DNA from: Rhodobacteraceae bacterium Alg238-R152
GTDB taxonomy: Bacteria > Pseudomonadota > Alphaproteobacteria > Rhodobacterales > Rhodobacteraceae
DNA length: 64,000 nt
Direction of reading: 5' to 3'
Assembly (NCBI GenBank): GCA_900537125.1
Contig: UNRJ01000001.1
Coordinates: 434,001-498,000, forward strand
Part shown: positions 45,191-53,574 of the stretch, in pieces
How the letters are laid out: each line of letters starts with the position of its first letter
How positions within the stretch are numbered: position 1 is the stretch's first letter
The notes under the pieces: model-generated
Database searches by the model: none
Seen by the model: the letters and a program-made list of their open reading frames with translations, nothing else
What the model was told of the DNA's origin: nothing
Position numbers and translations under genes: made by a program

Positions 45191-45307
45191 TCCATGCACC
45201 TAGGCGGGATGGGTGTATGATGTTTGATCTTCAATATCCTGAATAAACAGAATTTTCTGCGCTGATGTTTTGGCGGAGGGGTGCCTTTGTGGCGCTGGAT
45301 GAGGGCA

Positions 45308-46225
45308 ATGACAACACTACTTTTCATAGAGCAAATGCTAAACGGTCTGCAGTTTGGTGTGATGCTGTTTCTGATGAGCGCGGGGCTCACGCTGGTCTTT
45401 GGTGTGATGGGGTTGATCAACCTAGCACATGGCTCGCTGTATATGGTTGGGGCCTTTGCGGCGGCGGCGGTTGCGGCGGCAACTGGCTCGTTTGTGCTGG
45501 CCCTGATGGCCTCCTTGGCAGCGGCGGCGCTGGCCGGCGCATTGATCGAGCTGACAATCATTCGGCGACTGTATGACCGGGATCATCTGGATCAGGTTCT
45601 GGCAACATTTGCGCTGATTCTGATTTTCTCGGAAGGCACGCGTTGGATGTTTGGGTCGTTCCCCTTGTTCTTGGATGTCCCGTCCGTGCTCGCTGGTCCG
45701 GTGACATTGCCTGGCGGCATTCAATACCCGGCTTACCGCTTGTCAATCATTGTGATTGGGTTGGTAGTGGCCGCTGGCATGTTTGGCTTGATCAATCGCA
45801 CTCGGATTGGCATCCGCATTCGTGCAGGCGAGGCGGATCGGGAAATGATTGCCGCCTTGGGCGTGGATATCGCCAAGCTTTATACCTTTGTTTTTGCGCT
45901 TGGCGCGGCTTTGGCCGGCTTTGCAGGTGCCTTGGTAGGGGCCATTCAATCTGTGCAAGTTGGCATGGGCGAGCCGGTGCTGATTTTAGCGTTTGTGGTG
46001 ATTGTGATTGGGGGCATCGGCTCAATCAAAGGGGCTTTTGTTGGTGCCCTTTTGGTTGGGTTCACCGACACGATGGGGCGTGTTTTGTTGCCCCAGGTTT
46101 TTGGGTTGTTTTTGGAGCCCTCCGCGGCGGTGTCCGTCGGCTCCGCTCTGGCGTCGATGTTGATTTACATCCTTATGGCGGGCGTTTTGGTGTTCCGCCC
46201 TCGCGGACTTTATGGGGTGGCCTGA
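45308..46225 (+). CDS. ABC transporter permease, LivH type
   Basis: 305 residues with about eight membrane helices. The family opening QMLNGLQFGVMLFLMSAGLTLVFGVMGLINLAHGS and the EAA-like cytoplasmic loop GIRIRAGEADREMIAALGVDIAKLYTFVFALGAALAG are present. It forms half of the import channel. The start is uncertain between ATG 45308, ATG 45299 and a GTG at 45281; GGAGGGG at 45273-45279 suggests one of the earlier codons may be used. livM starts one base after its stop. Confidence 0.9.
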   Translation: MTTLLFIEQMLNGLQFGVMLFLMSAGLTLVFGVMGLINLAHGSLYMVGAFAAAAVAAATGSFVLALMASLAAAALAGALIELTIIRRLYDRDHLDQVLATFALILIFSEGTRWMFGSFPLFLDVPSVLAGPVTLPGGIQYPAYRLSIIVIGLVVAAGMFGLINRTRIGIRIRAGEADREMIAALGVDIAKLYTFVFALGAALAGFAGALVGAIQSVQVGMGEPVLILAFVVIVIGGIGSIKGAFVGALLVGFTDTMGRVLLPQVFGLFLEPSAAVSVGSALASMLIYILMAGVLVFRPRGLYGVA

Positions 46226-46226
46226 G

Positions 46227-47210
46227 ATGAAACGAGAAACTTGGATTAATGGAGCCGCTTTGGCCGTGCTGCTTGGGGTGCCGCTTTGGGCGGTGATGGC
46301 AGATGAGCCGTTTATCATTACTTTGGCGACGCGCGCGGCGATTTTTGCGCTGGCAGGCGTTGGGTTGAATCTCGCGCTTGGGACGGGCGGCTTGGTCAGC
46401 CTTGGACATGCCGCATTTTTTGGGATCGGCGGCTATGCCATGGGCATATTGGCAAGCCATGCGCAGTCTTATGCCCCCATCATGGAAGCGCCGTTTCTGA
46501 TTGAGGGCACCAAATCGATGCCAGTGATCTGGTTGGTGGCGATGGTGACCAGCGCGCTGGTCGCGCTGGTGATTGGCATGTTGAGCCTGCGCACGTCTGG
46601 TGTGTATTTTATCATGATCACCTTGGCTTTTGGTCAGATGATTTACTATTTCGCGATCAGCTGGCCCGCCTATGGCGGCGAGGACGGTCTGTCGATCTAT
46701 GTGCGCAACGGGTTTCCGGGATTGAACACGCTGGTGCCGCTGCAGTTCTTTGGCCTGTGTTTTGCAATTTTATGTCTGGCGCTGGTGCTGATGAATGCCA
46801 TTCACAAATCAGCCTTTGGACTGGCACTAAGTGCGGCGCGGCAGAATGAAACGCGGGTGTTGTCGGTAGGCATGAAGCCATATCATTTGCGGTTGGTCGC
46901 CTTTGTGATTTCCGGCGCGGTGACCGGTCTAGCTGGGGCGCTCTTTGCGGACCTCAACCGCTTTGTCAGTCCCACCATGCTGAGTTGGCAGATGTCGGGT
47001 GAGATCATCATTTTCATCATCATTGGAGGTGTTGGACGGCTGTTTGGGCCGGTGATTGGCGCGATGATTTTTATCCTGCTGGAACATACGCTTGGTGGGT
47101 TGTCGGAGTTTTGGCACGTCTACTTGGGCGCGTTGCTGCTTGGTATCGTACTTTTTGCAAAAGGTGGCGTGATTGGTGCCCTTGCAGGTCGGGAGAAAGC
47201 CCATGACTGA
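46227..47210 (+). CDS. ABC transporter permease, LivM type
   Basis: 327 residues, about eight to ten helices. The signatures are GVGLNLALGTGGLVSLGHAAFFGIGGYAMGI and, near the C-terminus, AARQNETRVLSVGMKPYHLRLVAFVISGAVTGLAGALFA. It pairs with the LivH-type subunit. It starts two bases after the previous stop and overlaps the ATP-binding gene by 8 bp. Confidence 0.92.
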   Translation: MKRETWINGAALAVLLGVPLWAVMADEPFIITLATRAAIFALAGVGLNLALGTGGLVSLGHAAFFGIGGYAMGILASHAQSYAPIMEAPFLIEGTKSMPVIWLVAMVTSALVALVIGMLSLRTSGVYFIMITLAFGQMIYYFAISWPAYGGEDGLSIYVRNGFPGLNTLVPLQFFGLCFAILCLALVLMNAIHKSAFGLALSAARQNETRVLSVGMKPYHLRLVAFVISGAVTGLAGALFADLNRFVSPTMLSWQMSGEIIIFIIIGGVGRLFGPVIGAMIFILLEHTLGGLSEFWHVYLGALLLGIVLFAKGGVIGALAGREKAHD

Positions 47211-47958
47211 TGTGGTGTTGCGCACAGAGCGTCTTTTCAAAAATTTTGGCGCCTTGAAGGCAACCAATAATGTGTCGCTGGATTTGCGCAAAGGAGAAAT
47301 TCATGCGCTGATCGGTCCTAATGGGGCCGGGAAGTCGACGTTGATCCAGCAAATCACCGGACACTTGGCCTCTGACAGTGGAACAGTGTGCCTGATGGAT
47401 GAGGATTTGATCAGCGTTGGACCAGCAGAGCGTGCGCGTAAAGGGTTGGGGCGGACGTTTCAGATTTCTTCGTTGGCGATGGAGCATACGGTTTTGCAAA
47501 ATGCGGTGCTTGGGGCGCTGGGGCAGCGTGGCAATGTGATGTCGTTTTTCAAACCGGTGATGAAAGATGCGCAACTTGTGTCAGCTGCCAAGGCTGCCTT
47601 GGCGCAGGTTGGCTTGGCGGAATTCGCTGCAACACGCACGGCGGATTTGAGCCATGGGCAACGGCGGCAGCTAGAGGTGGCCGTTGCGCTGACACTGAAA
47701 CCAAAAGCCTTCCTGATGGATGAGCCAATGGCGGGTTTGGGTCTTGAAGGCGCACAGCAGATGATTGGGCTTTTGACAGATCTGCGCAAGGAAGCGCCAA
47801 TCCTGTTGATTGAGCACGATATGGATGCGGTTTTTGCGCTGGCAGATCGGATCAGCGTGTTGGTTTATGGCGAGGTGATTGCCACAGGCACGCCAGAGGA
47901 AATCAAAGTGAATCCGGAAATCCGACGGGCTTATTTAGGTGATGAGGTACCGGCATGA
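47203..47958 (+). CDS. ABC transporter ATP-binding protein, LivG type
   Basis: 251 residues. Walker A is GPNGAGKST (about 38), the signature is LSHGQRRQLEVA (about 150), Walker B LMDEPMAGL, and the switch His is in LIEHDMD. The LivG-specific GLGRTFQIS loop is present. It overlaps both neighbours (8 bp with livM, 4 bp with livF), so the operon is tightly coupled. Confidence 0.94.
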   Translation: MTDVVLRTERLFKNFGALKATNNVSLDLRKGEIHALIGPNGAGKSTLIQQITGHLASDSGTVCLMDEDLISVGPAERARKGLGRTFQISSLAMEHTVLQNAVLGALGQRGNVMSFFKPVMKDAQLVSAAKAALAQVGLAEFAATRTADLSHGQRRQLEVAVALTLKPKAFLMDEPMAGLGLEGAQQMIGLLTDLRKEAPILLIEHDMDAVFALADRISVLVYGEVIATGTPEEIKVNPEIRRAYLGDEVPA

Positions 47959-48644
47959 GTTTGATTGAGTTGAAAAATGTTTCGGCGTTTTATGGCCCAA
48001 GTCAGGCGCTGTTTGATGTGTCATTAAGTGTTGGTGAAGGCGAAGTGCTGGCCCTGATGGGGCGCAATGGTATGGGCAAGACTACCACAGTGAAAGTTAT
48101 GTGTCGGATGCTGAAGAACTTGGATGGCGCAGTGCAGTTTGGCGGGCAGGATATTGGAGGGTTACCCTCCTATAAGGCCGCGCGCTTGGGGATTGGTTTG
48201 GTGCCAGAGGGGCGGCGGTGTTTTGCAAATCTGTCGGTGTATGAGAACTTGATTGCCGCAGCGCGCAAGGGGGCTTGGGATTTTGCGGCGGTGTGCCGCC
48301 TGTTCCCACGTCTGCAAGAGCGGAGGGATCAGTCTGCGGCCTCGCTTTCTGGTGGGGAGCAGCAGATGTTGGCTATTGGACGGGCGCTGATGACCAATCC
48401 AAAGTTGCTCATTTTGGATGAGGCCACCGAAGGGCTTGCACCGGTGATCCGCCAGGAAATCTGGGAGGCCGTGGCCAAGTTGAAAGCAGAGACCGGCATG
48501 GCGATTATTGCGATCGACAAGTCGCTCAAAGAACTGGGGCAGGTGGCTGACCGTGCGGTAATCCTTGAGAAAGGGCGCACGGTCTGGACCGGGGCGTTTG
48601 GTGATTTGGGGCCTAAGGAGACCGACCGGTATCTTGGCGTCTAA
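47955..48644 (+). CDS. ABC transporter ATP-binding protein, LivF type
   Basis: 229 residues. Walker A is GRNGMGKTT, followed by the LivF-specific GLVPEGRRCFANLSVYENL; the signature is LSGGEQQMLAIGRAL and Walker B LILDEATEGL. The usual switch histidine is replaced: IIAIDKSLKEL, where relatives often have LVEQN. Its TAA stop shares bases with the stop of the convergent CoA-transferase gene. Confidence 0.93.
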   Translation: MSLIELKNVSAFYGPSQALFDVSLSVGEGEVLALMGRNGMGKTTTVKVMCRMLKNLDGAVQFGGQDIGGLPSYKAARLGIGLVPEGRRCFANLSVYENLIAAARKGAWDFAAVCRLFPRLQERRDQSAASLSGGEQQMLAIGRALMTNPKLLILDEATEGLAPVIRQEIWEAVAKLKAETGMAIIAIDKSLKELGQVADRAVILEKGRTVWTGAFGDLGPKETDRYLGV

Positions 48645-49753
48645 ACCTTTGGGCTTGGCAGCGTCGGCGCGGTGCGGTTGATAGACAGTTCCGCGTCGGA
48701 AAACACCCAAGGGCCGCGTAGTCCGCGCACACCTTCGGCCTCTACCACCATGCCACGGGCTTCGACTTGCCGATCGGTGAGCGCTTGTTCGATTGAATTG
48801 ATCGGGCCAGCAGGGACTGTGGCGGCTTCCAAAGCGGACAGCAGATCCGTCGAGGGCGATTTACGGGTTTCTAATTCGATCTGTTCGGTAAGAAGGTCGC
48901 GATTGGCGACGCGCAACTGGTTGGTTGCGTAATCTGGAGAAACTCCCAAGTCGCCACGCGAAAGAACGCCACAGAGGCGTTGGAACTGCCCATCGTTGCC
49001 CACTGCTATGATGATGTGACCATCAGCGGTGGGCACAACTTGATATGGCGCGATGTTTGGGTGGGCGTTGCCTTTGCGATTGGGACTTGTGCCTGTGGCG
49101 AGGTAGTTCATTGCCTGATTGGCCAGCATGGCTGTGGCACAATCCAATAGAGACATATCGATGTGTTGGCCTTTGCCGGTGGTGTGGCGTTGTTCCACGG
49201 CGGCAAGGATACCAATCGTGCCGTAGAGCCCGGTGACCACGTCGGTCACTGCGACGCCAACTTTTTGCGGCTGACGTTCTGGCTCGCCTGTGATCGACAT
49301 CAGGCCAGACATGCCTTGCAGCAAGAAGTCATAGCCCGCACGTTTGGCATAGGGCCCGGTTTGGCCAAAGCCGGTGATGGAGCAATAGATCAAACGTGGG
49401 TTGAGTTTGGACAGGCTGTCGTAGTCCAATCCGTATTTCTTCAGCCCGTCCACTTTGAAGTTTTCGATCAGAATGTCGGCATCTTTGATCAACTCAAGAA
49501 CCTGCTCGCGACCTGCATCGGTGCGGAAGTCTGCGACAACCGAGGTTTTGCCGCGGTTGGCGGCGTAAAAGTAGGCGGCGGTTTTGTCGCCATCTCGTTC
49601 AATAAAGGGGGGTCCCCAGGTGCGGGTGTCGTCACCTTGAGGAGCTTCTACCTTGATAACCTCGGCGCCCAGATCAGCCAAAGATTGGCCAATCCATGGA
49701 CCAGCGAGAATGCGGGCAAGTTCTACAACTTTGAGACCTTTGAGTGGGGTCAT
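48641..49753 (-). CDS. CaiB/BaiF (family III) CoA-transferase, probably glutarate-related
   Basis: 370 residues. The opening LKGLKVVELARILAGPWIGQSLADLGAEVIKVE and the catalytic Asp region GQHIDMSLLDCATAMLANQ (about 200) define family III. It swaps CoA between two carboxylic acids. Its relation to human SUGCT (succinyl-CoA:glutarate) is suggested by the neighbouring glutaryl-CoA dehydrogenase and is inference. The XRE-cupin gene lies 9 bp upstream on the same strand, so they form an operon. It ends within the livF stop codon (CTAA used on both strands). Confidence 0.88.
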   Translation of the reverse strand: MTPLKGLKVVELARILAGPWIGQSLADLGAEVIKVEAPQGDDTRTWGPPFIERDGDKTAAYFYAANRGKTSVVADFRTDAGREQVLELIKDADILIENFKVDGLKKYGLDYDSLSKLNPRLIYCSITGFGQTGPYAKRAGYDFLLQGMSGLMSITGEPERQPQKVGVAVTDVVTGLYGTIGILAAVEQRHTTGKGQHIDMSLLDCATAMLANQAMNYLATGTSPNRKGNAHPNIAPYQVVPTADGHIIIAVGNDGQFQRLCGVLSRGDLGVSPDYATNQLRVANRDLLTEQIELETRKSPSTDLLSALEAATVPAGPINSIEQALTDRQVEARGMVVEAEGVRGLRGPWVFSDAELSINRTAPTLPSPKV

Positions 49754-49762
49754 GGGAAGCCT

Positions 49763-50332
49763 TCAGAGATAGGGCGGCGTGCAGGCGGAAATCACCTCGG
49801 CCGGAGTGTCAGAGATATTGCGGAAGCGGTGGGGCTGGCGACTGTCAAACAGATAGCTGTCCCCGGCGCGCAGGATTTGGGTTTGGGTGCCCACGGTCAC
49901 CTCAATCTCACCGGAGAGTACAATGCCGCCTTCATTTGCGGGATGGGACAGCATGGTTTCGCCAGTGTCCGCGCCGGGGGCATAGTGTTCCTTGAGGATT
50001 TGCAAGCCGTGGTCTTTGGCATTGCCTACCTGTTTCAGAGTGAGCTTCGAAGCCTCAGAGCCAAGTTGTGACGTTAGGTCAGACAGGGCCTCGGCGCCAA
50101 AGAAAACTAGCCACGGGGCGTGGGATTCTGGCTCGAAAAATTCGGCCATGGACATGCCCATTCCGCCCAAAATCTTGCGCAAACTGGCCACAGAGGGGCT
50201 GGAACGGTTGGTTTCGATCATTGAGATTTGCCCGTGGGGTACACCGGCGTATTGCGCCAGATGCCGTTGGCTTAATCCAGCCGACAGGCGTAATTTTCTA
50301 AGGCGGTCTCCGACGTCAAACGGATCGCTCAT
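49763..50332 (-). CDS. XRE-cupin transcriptional regulator, probably of glutarate catabolism
   Basis: 189 residues from the ATG at 50332, with GGAGG six bases upstream. The N-terminal HTH (VGDRLRKLRLSAGLSQRHLAQYAGVPHGQISMIETNRSSPS) is followed by a cupin ending in LRAGDSYLFDSRQPHRFRNIS. It is divergent from glutaryl-CoA dehydrogenase (239 bp) and co-directional with the CoA-transferase, so both are likely targets. It has the same design as the regulator at 24353 but is clearly a different protein. Confidence 0.88.
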   Translation of the reverse strand: MSDPFDVGDRLRKLRLSAGLSQRHLAQYAGVPHGQISMIETNRSSPSVASLRKILGGMGMSMAEFFEPESHAPWLVFFGAEALSDLTSQLGSEASKLTLKQVGNAKDHGLQILKEHYAPGADTGETMLSHPANEGGIVLSGEIEVTVGTQTQILRAGDSYLFDSRQPHRFRNISDTPAEVISACTPPYL

Positions 50333-50570
50333 AAGGTCCTCCGAGTTGCGCCGGTTGCTGTGGTATACTGTGCAAACAGGACGCAACGAAACTCTGATTA
50401 ATTGGGTCTAGCAATGCTCAATATTCTGCGCAATAGAAGGCAAGAAAGTTTTCGCGACGTAGCGGCGTTTGATGCGGGGTGCCTTGACGCTGGGGCAGTG
50501 TTGGACATTTTGGGCTACAACGGAAATTGATGTTTTGCGCCTCTATGTGAGGCTGTCGGAAGGAGAGACC

Positions 50571-51785
50571 ATGGCCAAGGATCTGGCACCACAGTCCAAA
50601 CCGGAATTGGGTTCGTTCAACTGGGAAGACCCATTTCTGATCGAAAGCCAGCTTGAAGAAGACGAGCGCATGATACGGGATGCTGCGCGCGCCTATTGTG
50701 ACGAGAAGCTTGCACCTCGTGTAACTGCGGCGTTTGAGCAGGAAGAAACCGATCCGGCGATCTTTGCCGAGATGGGCGAGATGGGCCTTCTGGGCACGAC
50801 CATTCCTGAGGAATATGGCGGCATTGGCGCGGGTTATGTGACCTATGGTTTGGTGGCGCGCGAAGTGGAACGTGTAGACAGCGGTTATCGCTCGATGATG
50901 TCGGTGCAAAGCTCCTTGGTGATGTACCCGATCTACGCTTATGGCTCAGAAGAGCAGCGTGAGAAATATCTGCCAAAATTGGCGTCTGGGGAATGGATTG
51001 GCTGCTTTGGCCTGACTGAGCCTGACGCAGGTTCCGATCCGGGCAGCATGAAGACCACGGCCAAAAAGGTCGACGGCGGCTATGTGCTGAACGGCGCTAA
51101 AATGTGGATTTCCAACTCTCCGATAGCGGATGTGTTTGTGGTTTGGGCCAAGTCGGATGCGCATGGCGGTAAGATCCGGGGCTTTGTGCTCGACAAAGGC
51201 ACAAAGGGACTGTCCGCGCCAAAGATCATGCACAAGGCGTCGCTGCGTGCGTCGATCACTGGTGAGATTGTACTCGAAAATGTCGAAGTGTCTGAAGATG
51301 CGCTGCTGCCAAATGTTGAAGGCCTGAAAGGGCCGTTTGGTTGTCTGAATCGCGCGCGGTATGGCATCGCTTGGGGCGCGATGGGCGCGGCCGAATACTG
51401 CTGGCACGCGGCTCGGCAATATGGCCTTGACCGCAAGCAGTTTGGCAAGCCATTGGCGCAGACACAGCTGTTCCAATTGAAACTGGCGAATATGCAGACG
51501 GAGATTTCCTTGGGTCTTCAGGCCGCGCTGCGGGTTGGTCGGTTGATGGATGAGGCGAAGGCCGCACCTGAGATGGTGTCGATCATCAAGCGCAACAACT
51601 GTGGCAAGGCGCTGGATATTGCACGTCTGTCCCGTGACATGCACGGCGGCAACGGCATTAGCTTGGAGTTTGGAGTGATCCGTCACATGGTGAACTTAGA
51701 GACGGTGAATACCTATGAAGGCACACATGACGTACACGCTCTGATCCTTGGGCGCGCACAGACCGGGCTTCAATCCTTCTTTTAG
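50571..51785 (+). CDS. gcdH: Glutaryl-CoA dehydrogenase
   Basis: 404 residues, FAD enzyme that oxidises and decarboxylates glutaryl-CoA to crotonyl-CoA in lysine and tryptophan breakdown. Motifs: [19 protein letters not shown] for FAD/substrate binding, [14 protein letters not shown], and the catalytic Glu in [24 protein letters not shown] (about 385). That C-terminal block is typical of GcdH among acyl-CoA dehydrogenases. AAGGAGAG precedes the ATG at 50571; earlier in-frame codons lack a site. Confidence 0.95.
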   Translation: MAKDLAPQSKPELGSFNWEDPFLIESQLEEDERMIRDAARAYCDEKLAPRVTAAFEQEETDPAIFAEMGEMGLLGTTIPEEYGGIGAGYVTYGLVAREVERVDSGYRSMMSVQSSLVMYPIYAYGSEEQREKYLPKLASGEWIGCFGLTEPDAGSDPGSMKTTAKKVDGGYVLNGAKMWISNSPIADVFVVWAKSDAHGGKIRGFVLDKGTKGLSAPKIMHKASLRASITGEIVLENVEVSEDALLPNVEGLKGPFGCLNRARYGIAWGAMGAAEYCWHAARQYGLDRKQFGKPLAQTQLFQLKLANMQTEISLGLQAALRVGRLMDEAKAAPEMVSIIKRNNCGKALDIARLSRDMHGGNGISLEFGVIRHMVNLETVNTYEGTHDVHALILGRAQTGLQSFF

Positions 51786-51807
51786 GGTAGTGACTTAAGG
51801 CAGGAAG

Positions 51808-53574
51808 TTAATGCGCGCGGTCCTTGACCGCGCGTTTTTTTGTGCGCAACGCTTCGGTAAGTTGTGCATCAAAAGCCGGAGGTGATCCGGTGAAGACCAC
51901 GCCAAACAGGGTTTCTGCTTGTGCAGGAGAGTAGCGGCCAAGACTTACGTCTTCGACCACAAGATCTGGCGCGCGATCCAGAGGGTCACCGTAGCCACCG
52001 CCACCGGGGGTTTGAACATGAACACGGTCACCTGGTGACAAATCAATGTCTTGCTCTTTGGACAGGTGGTCCGGTGTGTAGGCCAGACCGTCACGATACA
52101 CCGCGACCTTGTTTGTACCTCCATCACCACCGTTACATGCGCCCTGGGGTCCAAACCGCCCATGATCCATTACAAAACTGGCCTTGGCGTGGCCTCTTCG
52201 GAGCTCAACTTCATAGTCTAAGCCAAAGCCGCCTCGATGTTTGCCTGCTCCGCCTGAACCTTCGTGTAAGGCATAGTGATGGTAGAGCACCGGGTAGGCC
52301 TGCTCCATGATCTCAATAGGGGGGGCTTTGGAGATGCCTATGGTAGAGCACCCGTTGGAAAGCCCGTCGTGATCTGCGTTGCCACCATATCCGCCACCGG
52401 AAATCTGATACATGACATAGTCACGCCCGCGGTCGGGATCGTGCCCGCCCAGCGCAAAGTTCCCACTGGTTCCCGCGGGAGCAGCGGTGACTCTGTTGGG
52501 CAAGGGCTGCACCAGGGCGGCAAAGACAGCCTCTGCGATCCGTTGGGAGACTTCGGCAGCGCAGCCGGACACAGGTCGGGGGTATTGCGCGTCAAGAAAC
52601 GTGTTTTTGATGCCTTTGATGTCGAAAGGTTCAAACGCGCCGGCGTTCATCGGCACGTCAGGGAAAATATGGCGCATGGCGAGATACACCGCGCTGTGGG
52701 TGGTTGCTCGCACGGAATTCATTGGGCCCAGACAGGGAGCGCTGCTGCTGCTGAAATCAAAGCAAAGAGAACCGTCGCTCTTTGTTACCGACAGACAAAT
52801 TGTCAGCGGTTCGTTGATCACGCCATCACTGTCTATATAGGCCTCAGACGTGTAAGTGCCTTCTGGGATTTCTTGCAGATAGCTTCGCATTTGTTGTGCG
52901 GCGCGTTGTTTCAATTCACCAATCGCCTCTGAAACAGTGGCGTCGCCATATCGATCCAGTAGCGCGGAAAATCGCGTTTCGCCAACCAACAATGCGGCAG
53001 CCTGGGCCTGCACGTCTCCGATGCGTTGTTCTGCCACCCGGATATTGGATTGGATGATCGAAAAAATCTCTTTGTCCATAACGCCTTGCTTAAAGAGCTT
53101 GACGGGTGGTAAGCGCAATCCCTCTTGCTCCACAGCTGTGGCAGAGGCGGAGAATCCACCAGGTACAGCGCCGCCGGTGTCCGGCCAATGGCCGGTATTG
53201 GACAACCAGCAGAATATTTTACCTTGCCTATAAAACGGTTTAGCAAACCGCACGTCCATGAGGTGCGTGCCGCCCAAATATGGGTCGTTGACGATGTAAA
53301 TATCGCCGGAATTTGGCGCATCTACTTGACCTTCGTTGATCATCTCTATGAGCGTGCGGGTGGAATACTGCATGGTGCCAACAAAGACGGGCAAACCCGC
53401 CACGCCCTGAGCGATCAGAGCGCCGTCTTCCGCAGCGTAGATGCCGTCTGAGCGGTCATTGGCTTCCGCGATAACCGGAGAAAATGCAGCGCGCGAAAAA
53501 CTGAGATCCATCTCATCGCAGACCTGCTGCAAACCTGCCTGAATGACGGTTAGGGTGATCGGGTCCAAACTCAT
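51808..53574 (-). CDS. hyuB: Hydantoinase B / oxoprolinase-family subunit
   Basis: 588 residues of the HyuB family: LDPITLTVIQAGLQQVCDEMDLSFSRAAFSPVIAEANDRSDGIY at the start, DIYIVNDPYLGGTHLMDVR (about 92), a GNFALGGHDPDRGRDYVMYQ stretch and C-terminal PGGGGYGDPLDR. With HyuA it forms an ATP-dependent enzyme cleaving hydantoins, 5-oxoproline or carboxylating ketones; the exact substrate cannot be told. Its last ten codons double as the terminator of gcdH on the opposite strand. It overlaps hyuA by 4 bp. Confidence 0.93.
   Translation of the reverse strand: MSLDPITLTVIQAGLQQVCDEMDLSFSRAAFSPVIAEANDRSDGIYAAEDGALIAQGVAGLPVFVGTMQYSTRTLIEMINEGQVDAPNSGDIYIVNDPYLGGTHLMDVRFAKPFYRQGKIFCWLSNTGHWPDTGGAVPGGFSASATAVEQEGLRLPPVKLFKQGVMDKEIFSIIQSNIRVAEQRIGDVQAQAAALLVGETRFSALLDRYGDATVSEAIGELKQRAAQQMRSYLQEIPEGTYTSEAYIDSDGVINEPLTICLSVTKSDGSLCFDFSSSSAPCLGPMNSVRATTHSAVYLAMRHIFPDVPMNAGAFEPFDIKGIKNTFLDAQYPRPVSGCAAEVSQRIAEAVFAALVQPLPNRVTAAPAGTSGNFALGGHDPDRGRDYVMYQISGGGYGGNADHDGLSNGCSTIGISKAPPIEIMEQAYPVLYHHYALHEGSGGAGKHRGGFGLDYEVELRRGHAKASFVMDHGRFGPQGACNGGDGGTNKVAVYRDGLAYTPDHLSKEQDIDLSPGDRVHVQTPGGGGYGDPLDRAPDLVVEDVSLGRYSPAQAETLFGVVFTGSPPAFDAQLTEALRTKKRAVKDRAH
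51814..51841 (+). terminator. gcdH terminator embedded in the 3' coding end of hyuB
   Basis: A perfect eight-base-pair stem (51814-51821 with 51827-51834) is followed by seven T. On the other strand it encodes the last residues of hyuB (KKRAVKDRAH), the T-run being two Lys codons. Confidence 0.88.

Noticed and set aside
49163..50071. 302-codon open frame on the plus strand
   Set aside because: It runs antisense across both the CoA-transferase and the XRE-cupin gene, which have clear families.
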